Assembly: GCF_003952365.1 (NCBI RefSeq)
Contig: NZ_CP034443.1
Span: 6,007,001 to 6,071,000, forward strand
Source: Mesorhizobium sp. M9A.F.Ca.ET.002.03.1.2
Lineage (GTDB): Bacteria; Pseudomonadota; Alphaproteobacteria; Rhizobiales; Rhizobiaceae
DNA: 64,000 bases
Direction: 5' to 3'
Below, piece after piece: positions 1 to 8,806 of this stretch (position 1 is the first letter of the stretch; each line of letters starts with the position of its first letter). The notes beneath the pieces were generated by a model. It saw nothing but the letters and a program-made list of their open reading frames with translations, did not search any database and had not been told where the DNA came from. The position numbers and the translations under genes were made by a program.

Positions 1-833
1 CGTTGGGGCTCATGGTGCTGCTGACCGCCCTGCCGCTGGCCAATCTCTTTGTGAGCAGCTTTCAGGACATTCTGTGGTCGGGCGGACAAGCGGTCCGAAG
101 CAATGCCGGCCTCGCGCACTATGCGGCGCTTCCCTCCGACGCCTTGTTCCGCGCCGGCCTGTCCAACACCTTCGTCTTCGCGCTCTCGGCCGTCTCCGGC
201 CAGATGGTGCTCGGCCTGCTGCTGGCGCTCCTCTGCAGCAAGGTCACACGCGGACGTGTCCTCTATCGCGCGATCTTCATCCTGCCCATCCTGATCCCCG
301 GCATCGTCATCGGCGCCATCTGGAAGCTCATGCTCAACTTCGACTTCGGCCCGGTCAACCAGGCGCTGGGACTGATCGGCATGGCTCCGCACGACTGGCT
401 GGGAGCTAGGGAGACGGCGCTGCTGTCTGTGGTTCTGGTCGACATCTGGCACTGGACGCCGTTCTGCTTCCTGCTGTTTCTGGCCGGCATCGAGGCGCTT
501 CCGCAAGACGTGTTCGAGGCGGCACGCATCGACGGAGCGACCTCCTGGCAGGAATTCCGGTTCGTCACGCTGCCGCTTCTGGTCCCAACGCTCATCGTGA
601 CCTTCGCCTTTCGGCTGGTGCTCGCGTTCAAGGTCTTCGACGAAGTCTACCTCTTGACCAGCGGTGGCCCGGGGACGTCCACGGAGGTCGTCTCCTTCAC
701 GCTCTACCAGCGCTTCTTCACGGAAGACCGCATCGGTTACGGCTCCGCCATGTCGGTCGCCGTGATCTTCATCGTTTCCCTTCTGCTGGTCGTGGCGCTC
801 TCGGCCCGCAAGCGTTCGGATGCCGCCGCATGA
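1..833 (+). CDS. Sugar ABC transporter permease, MalF/UgpA type (5' end outside window)
   Basis: Inner-membrane permease of a carbohydrate importer. The reading frame is open from the first codon and 276 residues are visible; MalF-type partners usually run to about 290-310, so roughly 20-30 N-terminal residues probably lie upstream. Several hydrophobic segments are present. The binding-protein-dependent transport loop (EAA motif, EAARIDGA, near residue 180) that contacts the ATPase is clear. The stop overlaps the next permease start by 4 bp (ATGA), which shows an operon. The solute-binding protein and ATPase are not in the window and are expected upstream. Family call is firm; substrate is unknown. 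Confidence 0.9.
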   Translation, partial: LGLMVLLTALPLANLFVSSFQDILWSGGQAVRSNAGLAHYAALPSDALFRAGLSNTFVFALSAVSGQMVLGLLLALLCSKVTRGRVLYRAIFILPILIPGIVIGAIWKLMLNFDFGPVNQALGLIGMAPHDWLGARETALLSVVLVDIWHWTPFCFLLFLAGIEALPQDVFEAARIDGATSWQEFRFVTLPLLVPTLIVTFAFRLVLAFKVFDEVYLLTSGGPGTSTEVVSFTLYQRFFTEDRIGYGSAMSVAVIFIVSLLLVVALSARKRSDAAA

Positions 834-1666
834 GTTTCGTTGCTGTCCACAGAGTCCGCTCCGCCCTGGTGCACGCCGTGCTGATCGGCTTTGCGCTGCT
901 CATCGTGCTTCCCGTGATCTGGACGGTTGCGGCCGGGTTCCGGACGCAGATCTCGCTGCTGATGGGCGATGTCTTCTTCACGCCCGTCTTCTTCAATTTC
1001 GGGGAAGTCCTGTTCTCGAAGACCTCGGACTTCCTGGTAAACTATCGGAACTCGCTGGTCGTCGGCATCACCAGCACGGCCCTGTGCCTGGTTGTCGCGA
1101 CAACCGCCGCCTGGTCGCTCCATCGGATGCGCTGGCCGCGCTGGATACCGAACATCTTCCTGGCATGGACGCTGATCTTCCACATGATCCCGCCGGTCGC
1201 TCTCGCCAGCGCCTGGTACACGATGGCGCGCACGGTCGGCCTCGACAACACCTTCACCGGGCTGATCCTGGCGCACACGACCCTCAACCTGCCGATGGCG
1301 ATCTGGCTGATGAGCGTCTTTGTCAGGGACGTCCCCAAGGAGCTGGAAGAAGCGGCATTGCTCGATGGCGCGTCGACGCCGATCCTGCTGCGCCACGTCG
1401 TGCTGCCGATCATCGCGCCGGGCCTCGCCGCGACGGCGGTCCTGACATTCGTCTTTTCCTGGAATGAGTTCGCCGTCGCCTTGACGCTCACCATGAAACA
1501 GACGGCAACCGTACCGGTCGCCATCGCCAAGTTCGCGCAGGATTTCGAGATCCTCTACACCCAGATGGCCGCGAGCGCTGCGCTGTCGATCCTGCCTGCC
1601 CTCCTCCTCCTGCTCATCGCCCAGCGCTACATCGTGAAAGGGCTGACACAGGGCGCGGTCAAGTGA
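830..1666 (+). CDS. Sugar ABC transporter permease, MalG/UgpE type
   Basis: Second inner-membrane permease of the same importer, 278 residues, the usual length for MalG-type proteins. It has an N-terminal membrane segment at about residues 13-35, further hydrophobic segments, and an EAA loop (LEEAALLDGAS) around residue 175. It starts inside the stop codon of the preceding permease, so the two are translationally coupled. It is followed after 54 nt by a sulfatase and sugar-handling enzymes on the same strand, which suggests the importer feeds that pathway. Confidence 0.92.
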   Translation: MSFVAVHRVRSALVHAVLIGFALLIVLPVIWTVAAGFRTQISLLMGDVFFTPVFFNFGEVLFSKTSDFLVNYRNSLVVGITSTALCLVVATTAAWSLHRMRWPRWIPNIFLAWTLIFHMIPPVALASAWYTMARTVGLDNTFTGLILAHTTLNLPMAIWLMSVFVRDVPKELEEAALLDGASTPILLRHVVLPIIAPGLAATAVLTFVFSWNEFAVALTLTMKQTATVPVAIAKFAQDFEILYTQMAASAALSILPALLLLLIAQRYIVKGLTQGAVK

Positions 1667-1703
1667 GCGCCAGACAGTCCAGCCTGCATTCCCGGAGTCT
1701 GCA

Positions 1704-1724
1704 ATGAAAGCCAGTTTGCCATGA
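1704..1724 (+). other. Possible six-codon leader ORF overlapping the sulfatase start
   Basis: A short frame (MKASLP, then TGA) begins at an ATG preceded by a GGAG-type ribosome site at about 1694-1697. Its TGA overlaps the sulfatase ATG at 1721 as ATGA. The sulfatase start itself has no evident Shine-Dalgarno sequence, and both start sites begin ATGAAAGCC. Translational coupling through this leader is an inference; a chance duplication of the start region is equally possible. Confidence 0.3.
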
Positions 1725-3262
1725 AAGCCGTATTCGTCCTGTTCGATTCGCTCAATCGCCATGTCCTGGCGCCCTACCGGGGAACGCGGGTCCCAACTCC
1801 GAACTTCGACCGGCTGGCCGCGCGGACGGTGACGTATGACAACCACTATGTCGGCAGCCTTCCCTGCATGCCGGCGAGACGCGACATGCTGACCGGGCGC
1901 CTCACCTTCCTGCATCGCAGTTGGGGACCGCTCGAGCCTTTCGACAACGCGTTTCCCGAGCTTCTGCACCGGAAGGGCATCTACAGCCATCTGGTCACCG
2001 ACCATTTCCACTACTGGGAAGATGGCGGCGCGACCTACCACAACCGCTACGATTCCTACGAGTTCGTCCGCGGACAGGAGGGCGATCCGTGGAAGGCGAT
2101 GGTGCAGCCTCATTGGGAACGCCTGCGCGAGATGTATCACGCCAGGCAGTTCACCACCGAACGCCGCAAATACTTCTCGCAGAACGTCGTCAACCGCGAG
2201 TTCATCCGGGAGGAGAAGGATTTCCCCTCCGTCCAGTGCTTCGCGCATGGTTTCGACTTCCTCGACCGCAACCGCGGCGCCGACAACTGGCTGCTGCAGA
2301 TCGAGACCTTCGATCCGCACGAGCCGTTCCATGCGCCATCCCGTTTCAAGGAGCCCTTCGACACGGGATGGAAGGGACCAATCCGCGACTGGCCCCGCTA
2401 CGGGCGCGTCGACGAATTGCCGGACGAGTGCGAGGAATTGCGCGCCAACTACTACGCGGTCGTGGCGATGTGCGACCACCTGCTTGGGCAATTGCTGGAC
2501 TACTTCGACAAGCACGACCTGTGGAAGGACACGGCGCTCGTCGTGACAAGCGACCATGGGTTCCTGCTTGGCGAGCACGATTTCTGGGCGAAGAACCGCA
2601 TGAACCTCTACGAGGAGGTCGCGCACATCCCGCTTTTCATCCACGATCCGCGAAACACATCGAGAGCCGGGTTGCGGACAGCCTCGCTGACGCAATCGAT
2701 CGACCTCGCGCCGACCTTCCTCGATCTGTTCGGGGCCGAAGCGCCGCCCGAGAGTGAGGGCTATTCGCTGCTGTCGATGACGAACGACGAACGCCGCCGG
2801 GACGGCGCCCTGTTCGGCTATTTCGGCGGAGCGGTCAACATCGCCGACGGCCGCTACACCTACCATCGCTTCCCGGCCGATTTGGCCCGTCAGGAGATCT
2901 ACCAGTACACGCTGATGCCGACACACATCTTCGCGCCGTTTTCGCCGGAGGAACTGTCGGATGCGCGGCTTGCGGACCCGTTTCCGTTCACCAAGGGCGC
3001 CAAGCTGCTCAAGGTGCCGGTGCTCGAGCGATCGCCGATGTATATCAACTACGGACCGGGCGCCTTGCTGGAATCCGACACGCGGCTTTACGATCTCGAG
3101 ACCGATCCCGGCCAGACCAGGCCGATAACGGACGCGGTCCAGGAAGCGCGGCTGATCGGCATGATGATCGATCTCATGAAAGCCAATGACGCGCCGCCGG
3201 AGGCCTTCGCGCGGCTCGACTTGTCGTCGGCGGGCGAGCGGGCGGCGGAACCGGCCCAATGA
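1721..3262 (+). CDS. Sulfatase family protein (formylglycine-dependent)
   Basis: 513-residue alkaline-phosphatase-superfamily sulfatase, expected to hydrolyse sulfate esters. The maturation signature C-x-P-x-R is at residues 49-53 (CMPAR), where Cys49 would be oxidised to formylglycine, followed by the usual TGR. Metal-site residues are visible as Asp9 near the N-terminus and as SDHG at about residues 277-280, followed by GEHDFWAKN. No signal peptide is seen, so it is probably cytoplasmic and acts after import. It lies between the sugar permeases and a DUF4432 gene that starts inside its stop codon (ATGA), suggesting removal of sulfate from an imported sulfated sugar. The exact substrate cannot be read from sequence. 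Confidence 0.88.
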   Translation: MKAVFVLFDSLNRHVLAPYRGTRVPTPNFDRLAARTVTYDNHYVGSLPCMPARRDMLTGRLTFLHRSWGPLEPFDNAFPELLHRKGIYSHLVTDHFHYWEDGGATYHNRYDSYEFVRGQEGDPWKAMVQPHWERLREMYHARQFTTERRKYFSQNVVNREFIREEKDFPSVQCFAHGFDFLDRNRGADNWLLQIETFDPHEPFHAPSRFKEPFDTGWKGPIRDWPRYGRVDELPDECEELRANYYAVVAMCDHLLGQLLDYFDKHDLWKDTALVVTSDHGFLLGEHDFWAKNRMNLYEEVAHIPLFIHDPRNTSRAGLRTASLTQSIDLAPTFLDLFGAEAPPESEGYSLLSMTNDERRRDGALFGYFGGAVNIADGRYTYHRFPADLARQEIYQYTLMPTHIFAPFSPEELSDARLADPFPFTKGAKLLKVPVLERSPMYINYGPGALLESDTRLYDLETDPGQTRPITDAVQEARLIGMMIDLMKANDAPPEAFARLDLSSAGERAAEPAQ

Positions 3263-4251
3263 CCGAGTGGAGCGCCGCGGCGCTGCGGCCGCTTGTCGGC
3301 GACTTGCGGCAGGTGGCAAGCGTCCGGCGCATCGTCTTCGATGACGGCGCCGAACGCGGCGTGCGGGCGCTCGCGTTCTCGACGGGCGCCGGCCTCGATT
3401 TTTCGGTGCTGGCCGACCGCTCGATGGATATCGGCCTCCTGTCCTGGCAAGGTGTTCCCATAGGCTGGCAAAGCCCGGCCGGCTTCGTGGCTCCCGCATT
3501 GCTCGATCCCGACAGTGAAGACGGCCAAGGCTTCAACCGCGGTTTCGGCGGGTTCCTCGTCACTTGTGGGCTCAACCACATTCGCCTTGCCCGCGATGGC
3601 GAGCCGCAGCACGGGCGGCTGCCTTTCTCGCCGGCCGCCATCAAAGCCTATGGCGAAACATGGCAGGCGGCCGCGCCGTTTCTCCATTGCGAAGGCGAGG
3701 TCACACAGGCGCGCTATGGCGGCGAGGCGTTGCGGCTTCACCGGCGGATCGAAGCGCCGATCGGCGGCGCGGCCATCCTCATTCGCGATACCGTCGAGAA
3801 TGTCGGCACGACCGATACCAAGCAGCCAATGCTCTACCACTTCAATCTCGGCTACCCCGCGATCATGACGGGAAGCACGGTCGAGCTGGACGGGCGGCGG
3901 CTCATCGGTCCGATCGAGCTTGCCGATGCTGATAAGGGCCTGGTCACCGCGCGGACCTGGCCGGCCTCCGGCCCCACGTCCCTGTGTGTCCTTCGCTCGC
4001 CTGGCGGGCTTGCGGTGCGCTTCGAGTTCGACACGGACGCGCTGAGCCATCTGCAGCTCTGGCATGATCTCAGGCCGGGCGTCGGCGTCCTGTCGATCGA
4101 GCCCTGTACAAGCGGGCGCCCCACCGACGGCTCATCGCCGGCGGAAGCAGTTCTCAAGCCGGGCGAGCGGCGGTCCTACCGCGTCCTTGTTTCCATCGAA
4201 GGGCATGCGGCGGCGACGCGGCAGCGCCCGTCACAACCGGACGCCGATTGA
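3259..4251 (+). CDS. DUF4432 / aldose 1-epimerase-like protein
   Basis: 330 residues with the features of the DUF4432 group of galactose-mutarotase-fold proteins, including the LADRSMDIG segment at about residues 51-59 and a central LYHFNLGYP motif. Members are often found beside sugar importers and oxidoreductases and are presumed to act on sugar anomers or related carbohydrates; the reaction is not established. The start overlaps the sulfatase stop by 4 bp and the next gene begins 3 nt downstream, so it belongs to the same operon. No signal peptide is seen. Confidence 0.8.
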   Translation: MTEWSAAALRPLVGDLRQVASVRRIVFDDGAERGVRALAFSTGAGLDFSVLADRSMDIGLLSWQGVPIGWQSPAGFVAPALLDPDSEDGQGFNRGFGGFLVTCGLNHIRLARDGEPQHGRLPFSPAAIKAYGETWQAAAPFLHCEGEVTQARYGGEALRLHRRIEAPIGGAAILIRDTVENVGTTDTKQPMLYHFNLGYPAIMTGSTVELDGRRLIGPIELADADKGLVTARTWPASGPTSLCVLRSPGGLAVRFEFDTDALSHLQLWHDLRPGVGVLSIEPCTSGRPTDGSSPAEAVLKPGERRSYRVLVSIEGHAAATRQRPSQPDAD

Positions 4252-4254
4252 GCG

Positions 4255-5276
4255 ATGTCGCTGCGCATCGGCATGCTGAGCTTCGCGCATTATCACGCCA
4301 ACTTCTGGTCCGAAGCCTTTGCGGCGGATCCGCGCGTTTCGCTGGCCGGCGTCTGGGACGAAGATGCGTCGCGCCGGCAGACCGCCGCGGTCTGCTTCGC
4401 GATGCGGCAGTTCGACGACATCGACGGGCTTCTGGCGTCGGTCGATGCCGTCGCCATATGTTCCGAGACCGCCCGGCATCGGTCCCTCATCGAGGCGGCG
4501 GCGCGGCGCGGGCGCGCGGTTCTATGCGAGAAGCCGCTGGCCGCGAGCATGGACGATGCCGTTGCAATCGAGACCGCCGTTCGCGATCGTGGCATCAGGT
4601 TCATGCAAAGCTTCCCAAAACGTCTCGACCCGGCAAGCATCAGGATCCGAGACCTCATTCGATCGGGCGAGCTCGGCGAGATCCGGCTCGTGCGCATCAG
4701 ACACGGCCACAGCCACGCGCGGGAAGCTGCGTTCACGAACGGCTGGTGGACCAGGCCGGAACTCAGCGGCGGCGGCACCCTGATCGACGAGGGCGTGCAC
4801 GCGCTCGATTTTCTGCGCTGGCTGTTCGGCAACCCGCAAACGGTCCAGGCGAACATCTCCTTTCCCGGGACCTTGCCGTCGAGGATGCCGCGATTGCCAT
4901 GCTGCGATGGGAAAATGGGCTGCTGGCCGAAGTGGCAACGAGTTGGTCGTTCGCCGCCGGCCACGACTCGGTGGAAGTCTACGGATCGGAGGCGACCGTG
5001 CTGCTTGCCGGAGTCGACCTCGCGTCTCGCAACCTGTCTGGCCCGAGCTATCTCAGGCTTGCGCGAAAAGATGCGGTTGGCTGGGAAACCCTCGACGTCG
5101 TCCCTCGTTTCGTCGCTGGAGGTTTCCATCACGCCGTGGCGTCGGCATTCGTCGACTATTTGCTTGATGTAAGCGACGCCCCAAGCTCGGCACTGGATGG
5201 GAAAGCCGCGCTCGCCATCGTGGTCGCCGCGTACGAGTCCGCACAAAGCGGGGCCTCGGTCACCATCCGCTATTGA
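4255..5276 (+). pseudogene. Gfo/Idh/MocA family oxidoreductase, frameshifted near 4875
   Basis: NAD(P)-dependent sugar or inositol-type dehydrogenase. The first part (from ATG 4255) gives a Rossmann start (LRIGMLSFAHYHANF) and the family motif CEKPLA at residues 91-96. Near 4875 the frame changes by -1; the C-terminal half continues in the other frame (from LAVEDAAIAML) to the TGA at 5276. Restoring one G at TTGCCG (to TTGGCCG) joins the halves into about 340 residues, the normal family length. Nothing else is damaged, so a sequencing or assembly error at a GG pair is as likely as a true pseudogene. Last gene of the sugar/sulfatase operon, 3 nt after DUF4432. Confidence 0.82.
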
Positions 5277-5349
5277 GATGGTTGCGGGACAGGCAGTGCA
5301 GAAACTCGCGACGGCGCCGCCGAAGATTCAATGCGAAGGGCCGAGCGTA

Positions 5350-6042
5350 TCAGGCGCCCCCAATCATTTTCCGTTGTCCGAAGGCATTCACAGCATGGAG
5401 GACGTTAAATGCGAGTATCGACAAAGCCGCTTCCGCTTTCACCGCCCTTAAACCCCGTGTCAGGAACCTACCGCCACCTGACATTCGTTTGATTGTGCCG
5501 AACGGATGCTCGACAGTGCAGCGTCTGATCCTCATCAGATTTGGATCGGCATATATGCGGGCTTCCATCCGATCGAGCGCCGCCTGATCGAACAAGCGAT
5601 GGATCGTGCGCTGGACGCCCGGCGTGCATTTCGGTTTTAAAGCACACGCCTTGCATGCGGACGTCCTGTATCGGATCGCTCTTATTGCGGGTGTGCTTTC
5701 CCGACGGTCAGAGTGTTTCGCCTGCGGGGCAGCAGATGGTGTCGCTGGCTCGTCATAGACAAACTGGGTGGGACGGAAGTGTTCGCTGTTCATGGCACCG
5801 CGCTTGATCGGCGCTGACACCGTGATAGCGCCGCGCTCGCATCGGGCAACTTCCTCGGCATTGGAGTAGCCGCCATCGGTCAAGACGTGGAGTTCGTTGG
5901 CATTGAGCACGTGCCGGGCACCAGTCGACATCGGGTGGAGAAGATGGCCGTCATTCGCATCATTGAAGACGTCGTGATGGATGATCAGGCAAGGCGGCAG
6001 GAGAGCGGCCTGCCCACGATCCACACCCTCAATAAACCCCAT
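5350..6042 (-). mobile_element. IS1182-family transposase, C-terminal remnant
   Basis: A 230-residue frame matching only the C-terminal part of IS1182-type DDE transposases (usually around 450-500 residues). Diagnostic segments are the HHDVFNDAND stretch, TDGGYSN (a catalytic Asp region), the CKACALKPKC cysteine cluster, and near the end RRCTVEHPFGTIKRM followed by FLTRGL. The N-terminal half is absent, and no terminal inverted repeats or target duplications could be recognised, so it is a decayed fragment and not mobile by itself. It sits right after the sugar/sulfatase operon, which may mark an old insertion or recombination point. Confidence 0.78.
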
Positions 6043-6266
6043 CTACGCCACCTCCTACGCGAGGTATGTTACAGAAGTCGTTTTCTATAATACAGTTCTT
6101 CCTGAGAAAAAACTCGATCAACTGAAGAGTACGCGCATCGGGGTGCGCGACAAGTCAGTAATGTCGGCAGTCCCGGACTTTGCAGAACGACAGGTTTGCG
6201 GTTACCTGCCTTGATAGCTACCACCTCCCAACATTGGCAGCAGTCACGATTGTATTGTGGGAAGTC

Positions 6267-7160
6267 CTATGCAGCGGCGATCATCTGCGTACGCGCCTGC
6301 CGGATATCACGGCCAGGAGGTTGCCCGAACATGCGGCTATATTCGCGTGTGAACTGCGGTACGCTTTCGTATCCGACACCATAGGCAGCATCGCTGACCG
6401 CCTCACCCTCTGCCAGCATCCGGCGGCGGGCCTCGATCAGGCGGAGTTGCTTCTGGAACTGCAGCGGCGACAGCGAGGTGATGGTGCGGAAATGGACATG
6501 GAATGCGGACAGGCTCATGCCCGCGACCTCGGCCAAGGCTTCCACCTTGATGGGTTCGGCATAGTGACGGCGAAGCATCGCGACCGCGCGCGCGATCCGC
6601 TGGGCATGGCTGTCGGTCACGCCCAGCGCCCGGATGGCACCGCCATGCCTCCCGCTCAGCAGCCAGTAATGCAATTCACGGACGAGTTGTGATCCCAGCA
6701 CTGCCAAGGTGTCAGGTCGGTTGAGCAATCGCAGGAGACGCAACGCCGCATCGGCCACCTCCGTCTCGGTCGGATCGACGCGGACCGGCTGGTCCGCCTC
6801 GAACGGCAGTGAGCCGATTTGGCCGACGAGGCCGGCGATGACGGAAGGATCGAGTTCGAGGACCAGAGAATAATAAGGCAAGACCCTGCTGGCGGTCGTG
6901 ATCTGGCTGACGGTGGGCACGTCGGTGGTGATGAGGAGGGAATCGCCGGCACCGAAGTCGAACGTTCGGCTGCCCATCGTCACGCGCTTGCCGCCCTGCA
7001 GGACCAGCGCTACCAGCGGCTTCGACACGGCATATTGCAGCATGGTCGGCGCCGTTTCGCGCAGGATCACGAGGCCGTCGACCGGAGTCGCCGCGACGCC
7101 GACCTGATCGGCGTGGGCGTCGGCATAGCGACGGGCATGTTTGAGCAGTTGATCATTCAT
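6267..7160 (-). CDS. AraC family transcriptional regulator
   Basis: 297-residue regulator. The N-terminal two-thirds is an AraC_N cupin-type domain (FGAGDSLLITTDVP near residue 70). The C-terminal third holds two helix-turn-helix units (EALAEVAGMSLSAFHVHFR, then a second with AYGVGYESVPQFTREYSRMFG). It is divergent from an SDR oxidoreductase with a 132-nt gap, a common arrangement in which the regulator controls its divergent partner. The inducer is unknown. Confidence 0.9.
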   Translation of the reverse strand: MNDQLLKHARRYADAHADQVGVAATPVDGLVILRETAPTMLQYAVSKPLVALVLQGGKRVTMGSRTFDFGAGDSLLITTDVPTVSQITTASRVLPYYSLVLELDPSVIAGLVGQIGSLPFEADQPVRVDPTETEVADAALRLLRLLNRPDTLAVLGSQLVRELHYWLLSGRHGGAIRALGVTDSHAQRIARAVAMLRRHYAEPIKVEALAEVAGMSLSAFHVHFRTITSLSPLQFQKQLRLIEARRRMLAEGEAVSDAAYGVGYESVPQFTREYSRMFGQPPGRDIRQARTQMIAAA

Positions 7161-7292
7161 GCGGCGATGATAGCGGAAGCAGCCGATCGCGACAACGCGT
7201 CAGGAGGATCAGGCAAGTTTTACGGACAATCGCGCAACCACATTCGGACAGTCTACGGCATAAGGGTGGCAACACTAACCCGGAGGCATCCA

Positions 7293-8048
7293 ATGACCAC
7301 CATCTCCCTCATAACCGGCGGCAGCCGCGGCCTCGGTCGGAACACCGCCATCAGCATCGCGCGCCATGGCGGCGACGTGATCCTCACTTACCATAGCGGC
7401 AAGGACAATGCGGACGCGGTCGTGGCCGAAATCGAGGCGCTGGGCCGCAGGGCTGTCTCGTTGCAGCTCGACACCGGCGACGTCTCGACCTTTTCCGCCT
7501 TCCTGGAGGCGCTGCGCAGCGCGCTGACCGCCACCTGGGGCCGGGACACGATCGACCACCTCGTCAACAATGCCGGTCACGGAGAGATGGCGGACTTTGC
7601 CGCCACCACTGAGGTGCAGTTCGACAAACTGTTCGCTGTCCACGTCAAGGGCGTGTTCTTCCTGACGCAGGCACTGCTGCCGGTGCTGGCCGATGGTGGC
7701 CGCATCATCAACTTCTCGTCGGGCCTTACCCGTGTGTCGTTCCCCGGCTTCTCGGCCTACTCTGCGGCCAAGGGTGCGGTGGAGATCTTCACCGTCTACA
7801 TGGCTAAGGAACTGGGCAGCCGCGGCATAACCGCCAACACGGTCGCGCCAGGCGCGATCGAGACCGATTTCCTGGGCGGCGCGGTGCGCGACATCCCCGA
7901 TTACAACAAGGCCTTCGCCGGCATGACCGCGCTCGGGCGCGTCGGCCAGCCCGACGATATCGGCCCGATGGTGGCCAGCCTGCTCGGCCCAGACAACCGC
8001 TGGGTCAACGGTCAGCGCATCGAGGTGTCGGGCGGTCAGACCATCTGA
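7293..8048 (+). CDS. SDR family NAD(P)-dependent oxidoreductase
   Basis: 251-residue classical short-chain dehydrogenase. It has the cofactor motif TGGSRGLG at residues 8-15, the NNAG motif in the middle, an active-site Ser near 143, and Tyr156/Lys160 in YSAAK. The C-terminal G(Q)RIEVSGGQT ending is typical of 3-oxoacyl-reductase-like members. The ATG at 7293 was chosen because GGAGG lies just upstream and the Rossmann motif starts at the usual distance. It is divergent from the AraC gene and 61 nt upstream of a tautomerase-like gene. The substrate is not deducible. Confidence 0.9.
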   Translation: MTTISLITGGSRGLGRNTAISIARHGGDVILTYHSGKDNADAVVAEIEALGRRAVSLQLDTGDVSTFSAFLEALRSALTATWGRDTIDHLVNNAGHGEMADFAATTEVQFDKLFAVHVKGVFFLTQALLPVLADGGRIINFSSGLTRVSFPGFSAYSAAKGAVEIFTVYMAKELGSRGITANTVAPGAIETDFLGGAVRDIPDYNKAFAGMTALGRVGQPDDIGPMVASLLGPDNRWVNGQRIEVSGGQTI

Positions 8049-8059
8049 CACAGGACGCG

Positions 8060-8079
8060 GGTGCCGCTCCAGCGGCACC
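8060..8079 (+). other. Hairpin between SDR and tautomerase genes
   Basis: A perfect 8-bp stem (GGTGCCGC / GCGGCACC) with a 4-nt loop lies in the gap between the two genes. No T-run follows, so it looks more like an mRNA processing or stability hairpin than a full intrinsic terminator. Confidence 0.4.
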
Positions 8080-8109
8080 TGCCACACGTTGTACCGAAAG
8101 GCTCCCTCC

Positions 8110-8538
8110 ATGCCCAAGCTCATCATCCACTCGCCGGCGGGCACATTCGATGCGGCGGATCGGCAGCGCGTCGCGGCTGCCCTCATGGCGCTGGGCCTCG
8201 AATGCGAGGCGCTGCCGTCCTCGCCGATGGTGCGCAGCACCGTGTGGACCTATTTCGCCGAATACGCGGCAGATGCGGTCTTCATGGGCGACGAACCGGC
8301 CCGGCTCCCCATAGTGACGCTTCAAATATATGTTCTAGCAGGCGGTCTAGACGGCACCGGCAAGCGCAAGCTCATCGAGGGCGCTACCGCCATTCTCGAT
8401 CGCCATCCAGACGGGACTCATGTCGCGCCAGTGTACGTCGTCATCCACGATGTCGTGGATGAGAATTGGGGCATTTTCGGAAAGCAGGCTGATCTGGTTG
8501 CCTTGAAGGCCAGTGACCCGAATGCACCGGCGATCTGA
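8110..8538 (+). CDS. Tautomerase family protein
   Basis: 142 residues with the tautomerase layout: it begins Met-Pro, so Pro2 would become the catalytic N-terminal proline, followed by a beta-strand (KLIIHSP) and a second similar half (VTLQIYVLAGGLDGTGKRKLIEG..., with VYVVIHDVVDENWGI near residue 115). This double arrangement fits a fused 4-oxalocrotonate-tautomerase-like fold. The ATG at 8110 is preferred to one at 8089 because AAAGG lies 8 nt upstream and it exposes the proline. Probably co-transcribed with the SDR gene. Confidence 0.75.
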   Translation: MPKLIIHSPAGTFDAADRQRVAAALMALGLECEALPSSPMVRSTVWTYFAEYAADAVFMGDEPARLPIVTLQIYVLAGGLDGTGKRKLIEGATAILDRHPDGTHVAPVYVVIHDVVDENWGIFGKQADLVALKASDPNAPAI

Positions 8539-8806
8539 CGGTCTCATGATCCCCACAGACGAGCGCGTAGTGGGACAGCGCTACCCGCGCTCGTGCTGAC
8601 GACCATATGCGGCTATCCCTTTCCTGCACCTGGCCGCGCACGGCGGAGAAGATACAAAGCAGCGACATCCAATGTACGCTTTCCAGAATGTGTGTGAAAT
8701 CAGGTTTACGGCAGCCTTTGGCGGGTAATCGGCGCGGGTGATCTCAACGTGCCAGAACGTTTTCGCACAGCCTGGGGAGCGACGCAACAAACCGGACGTC
8801 GGCGCC

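Noticed and set aside
737..3499. A 920-codon open frame on the minus strand across the permease, sulfatase and epimerase genes
   Set aside because: Low-complexity Arg-rich translation with no recognisable domain; it is the antisense shadow of well-supported plus-strand genes in GC-rich DNA.
5277..6266. A complete insertion sequence
   Set aside because: The transposase lacks its N-terminal half and no terminal inverted repeats or target duplications could be found.
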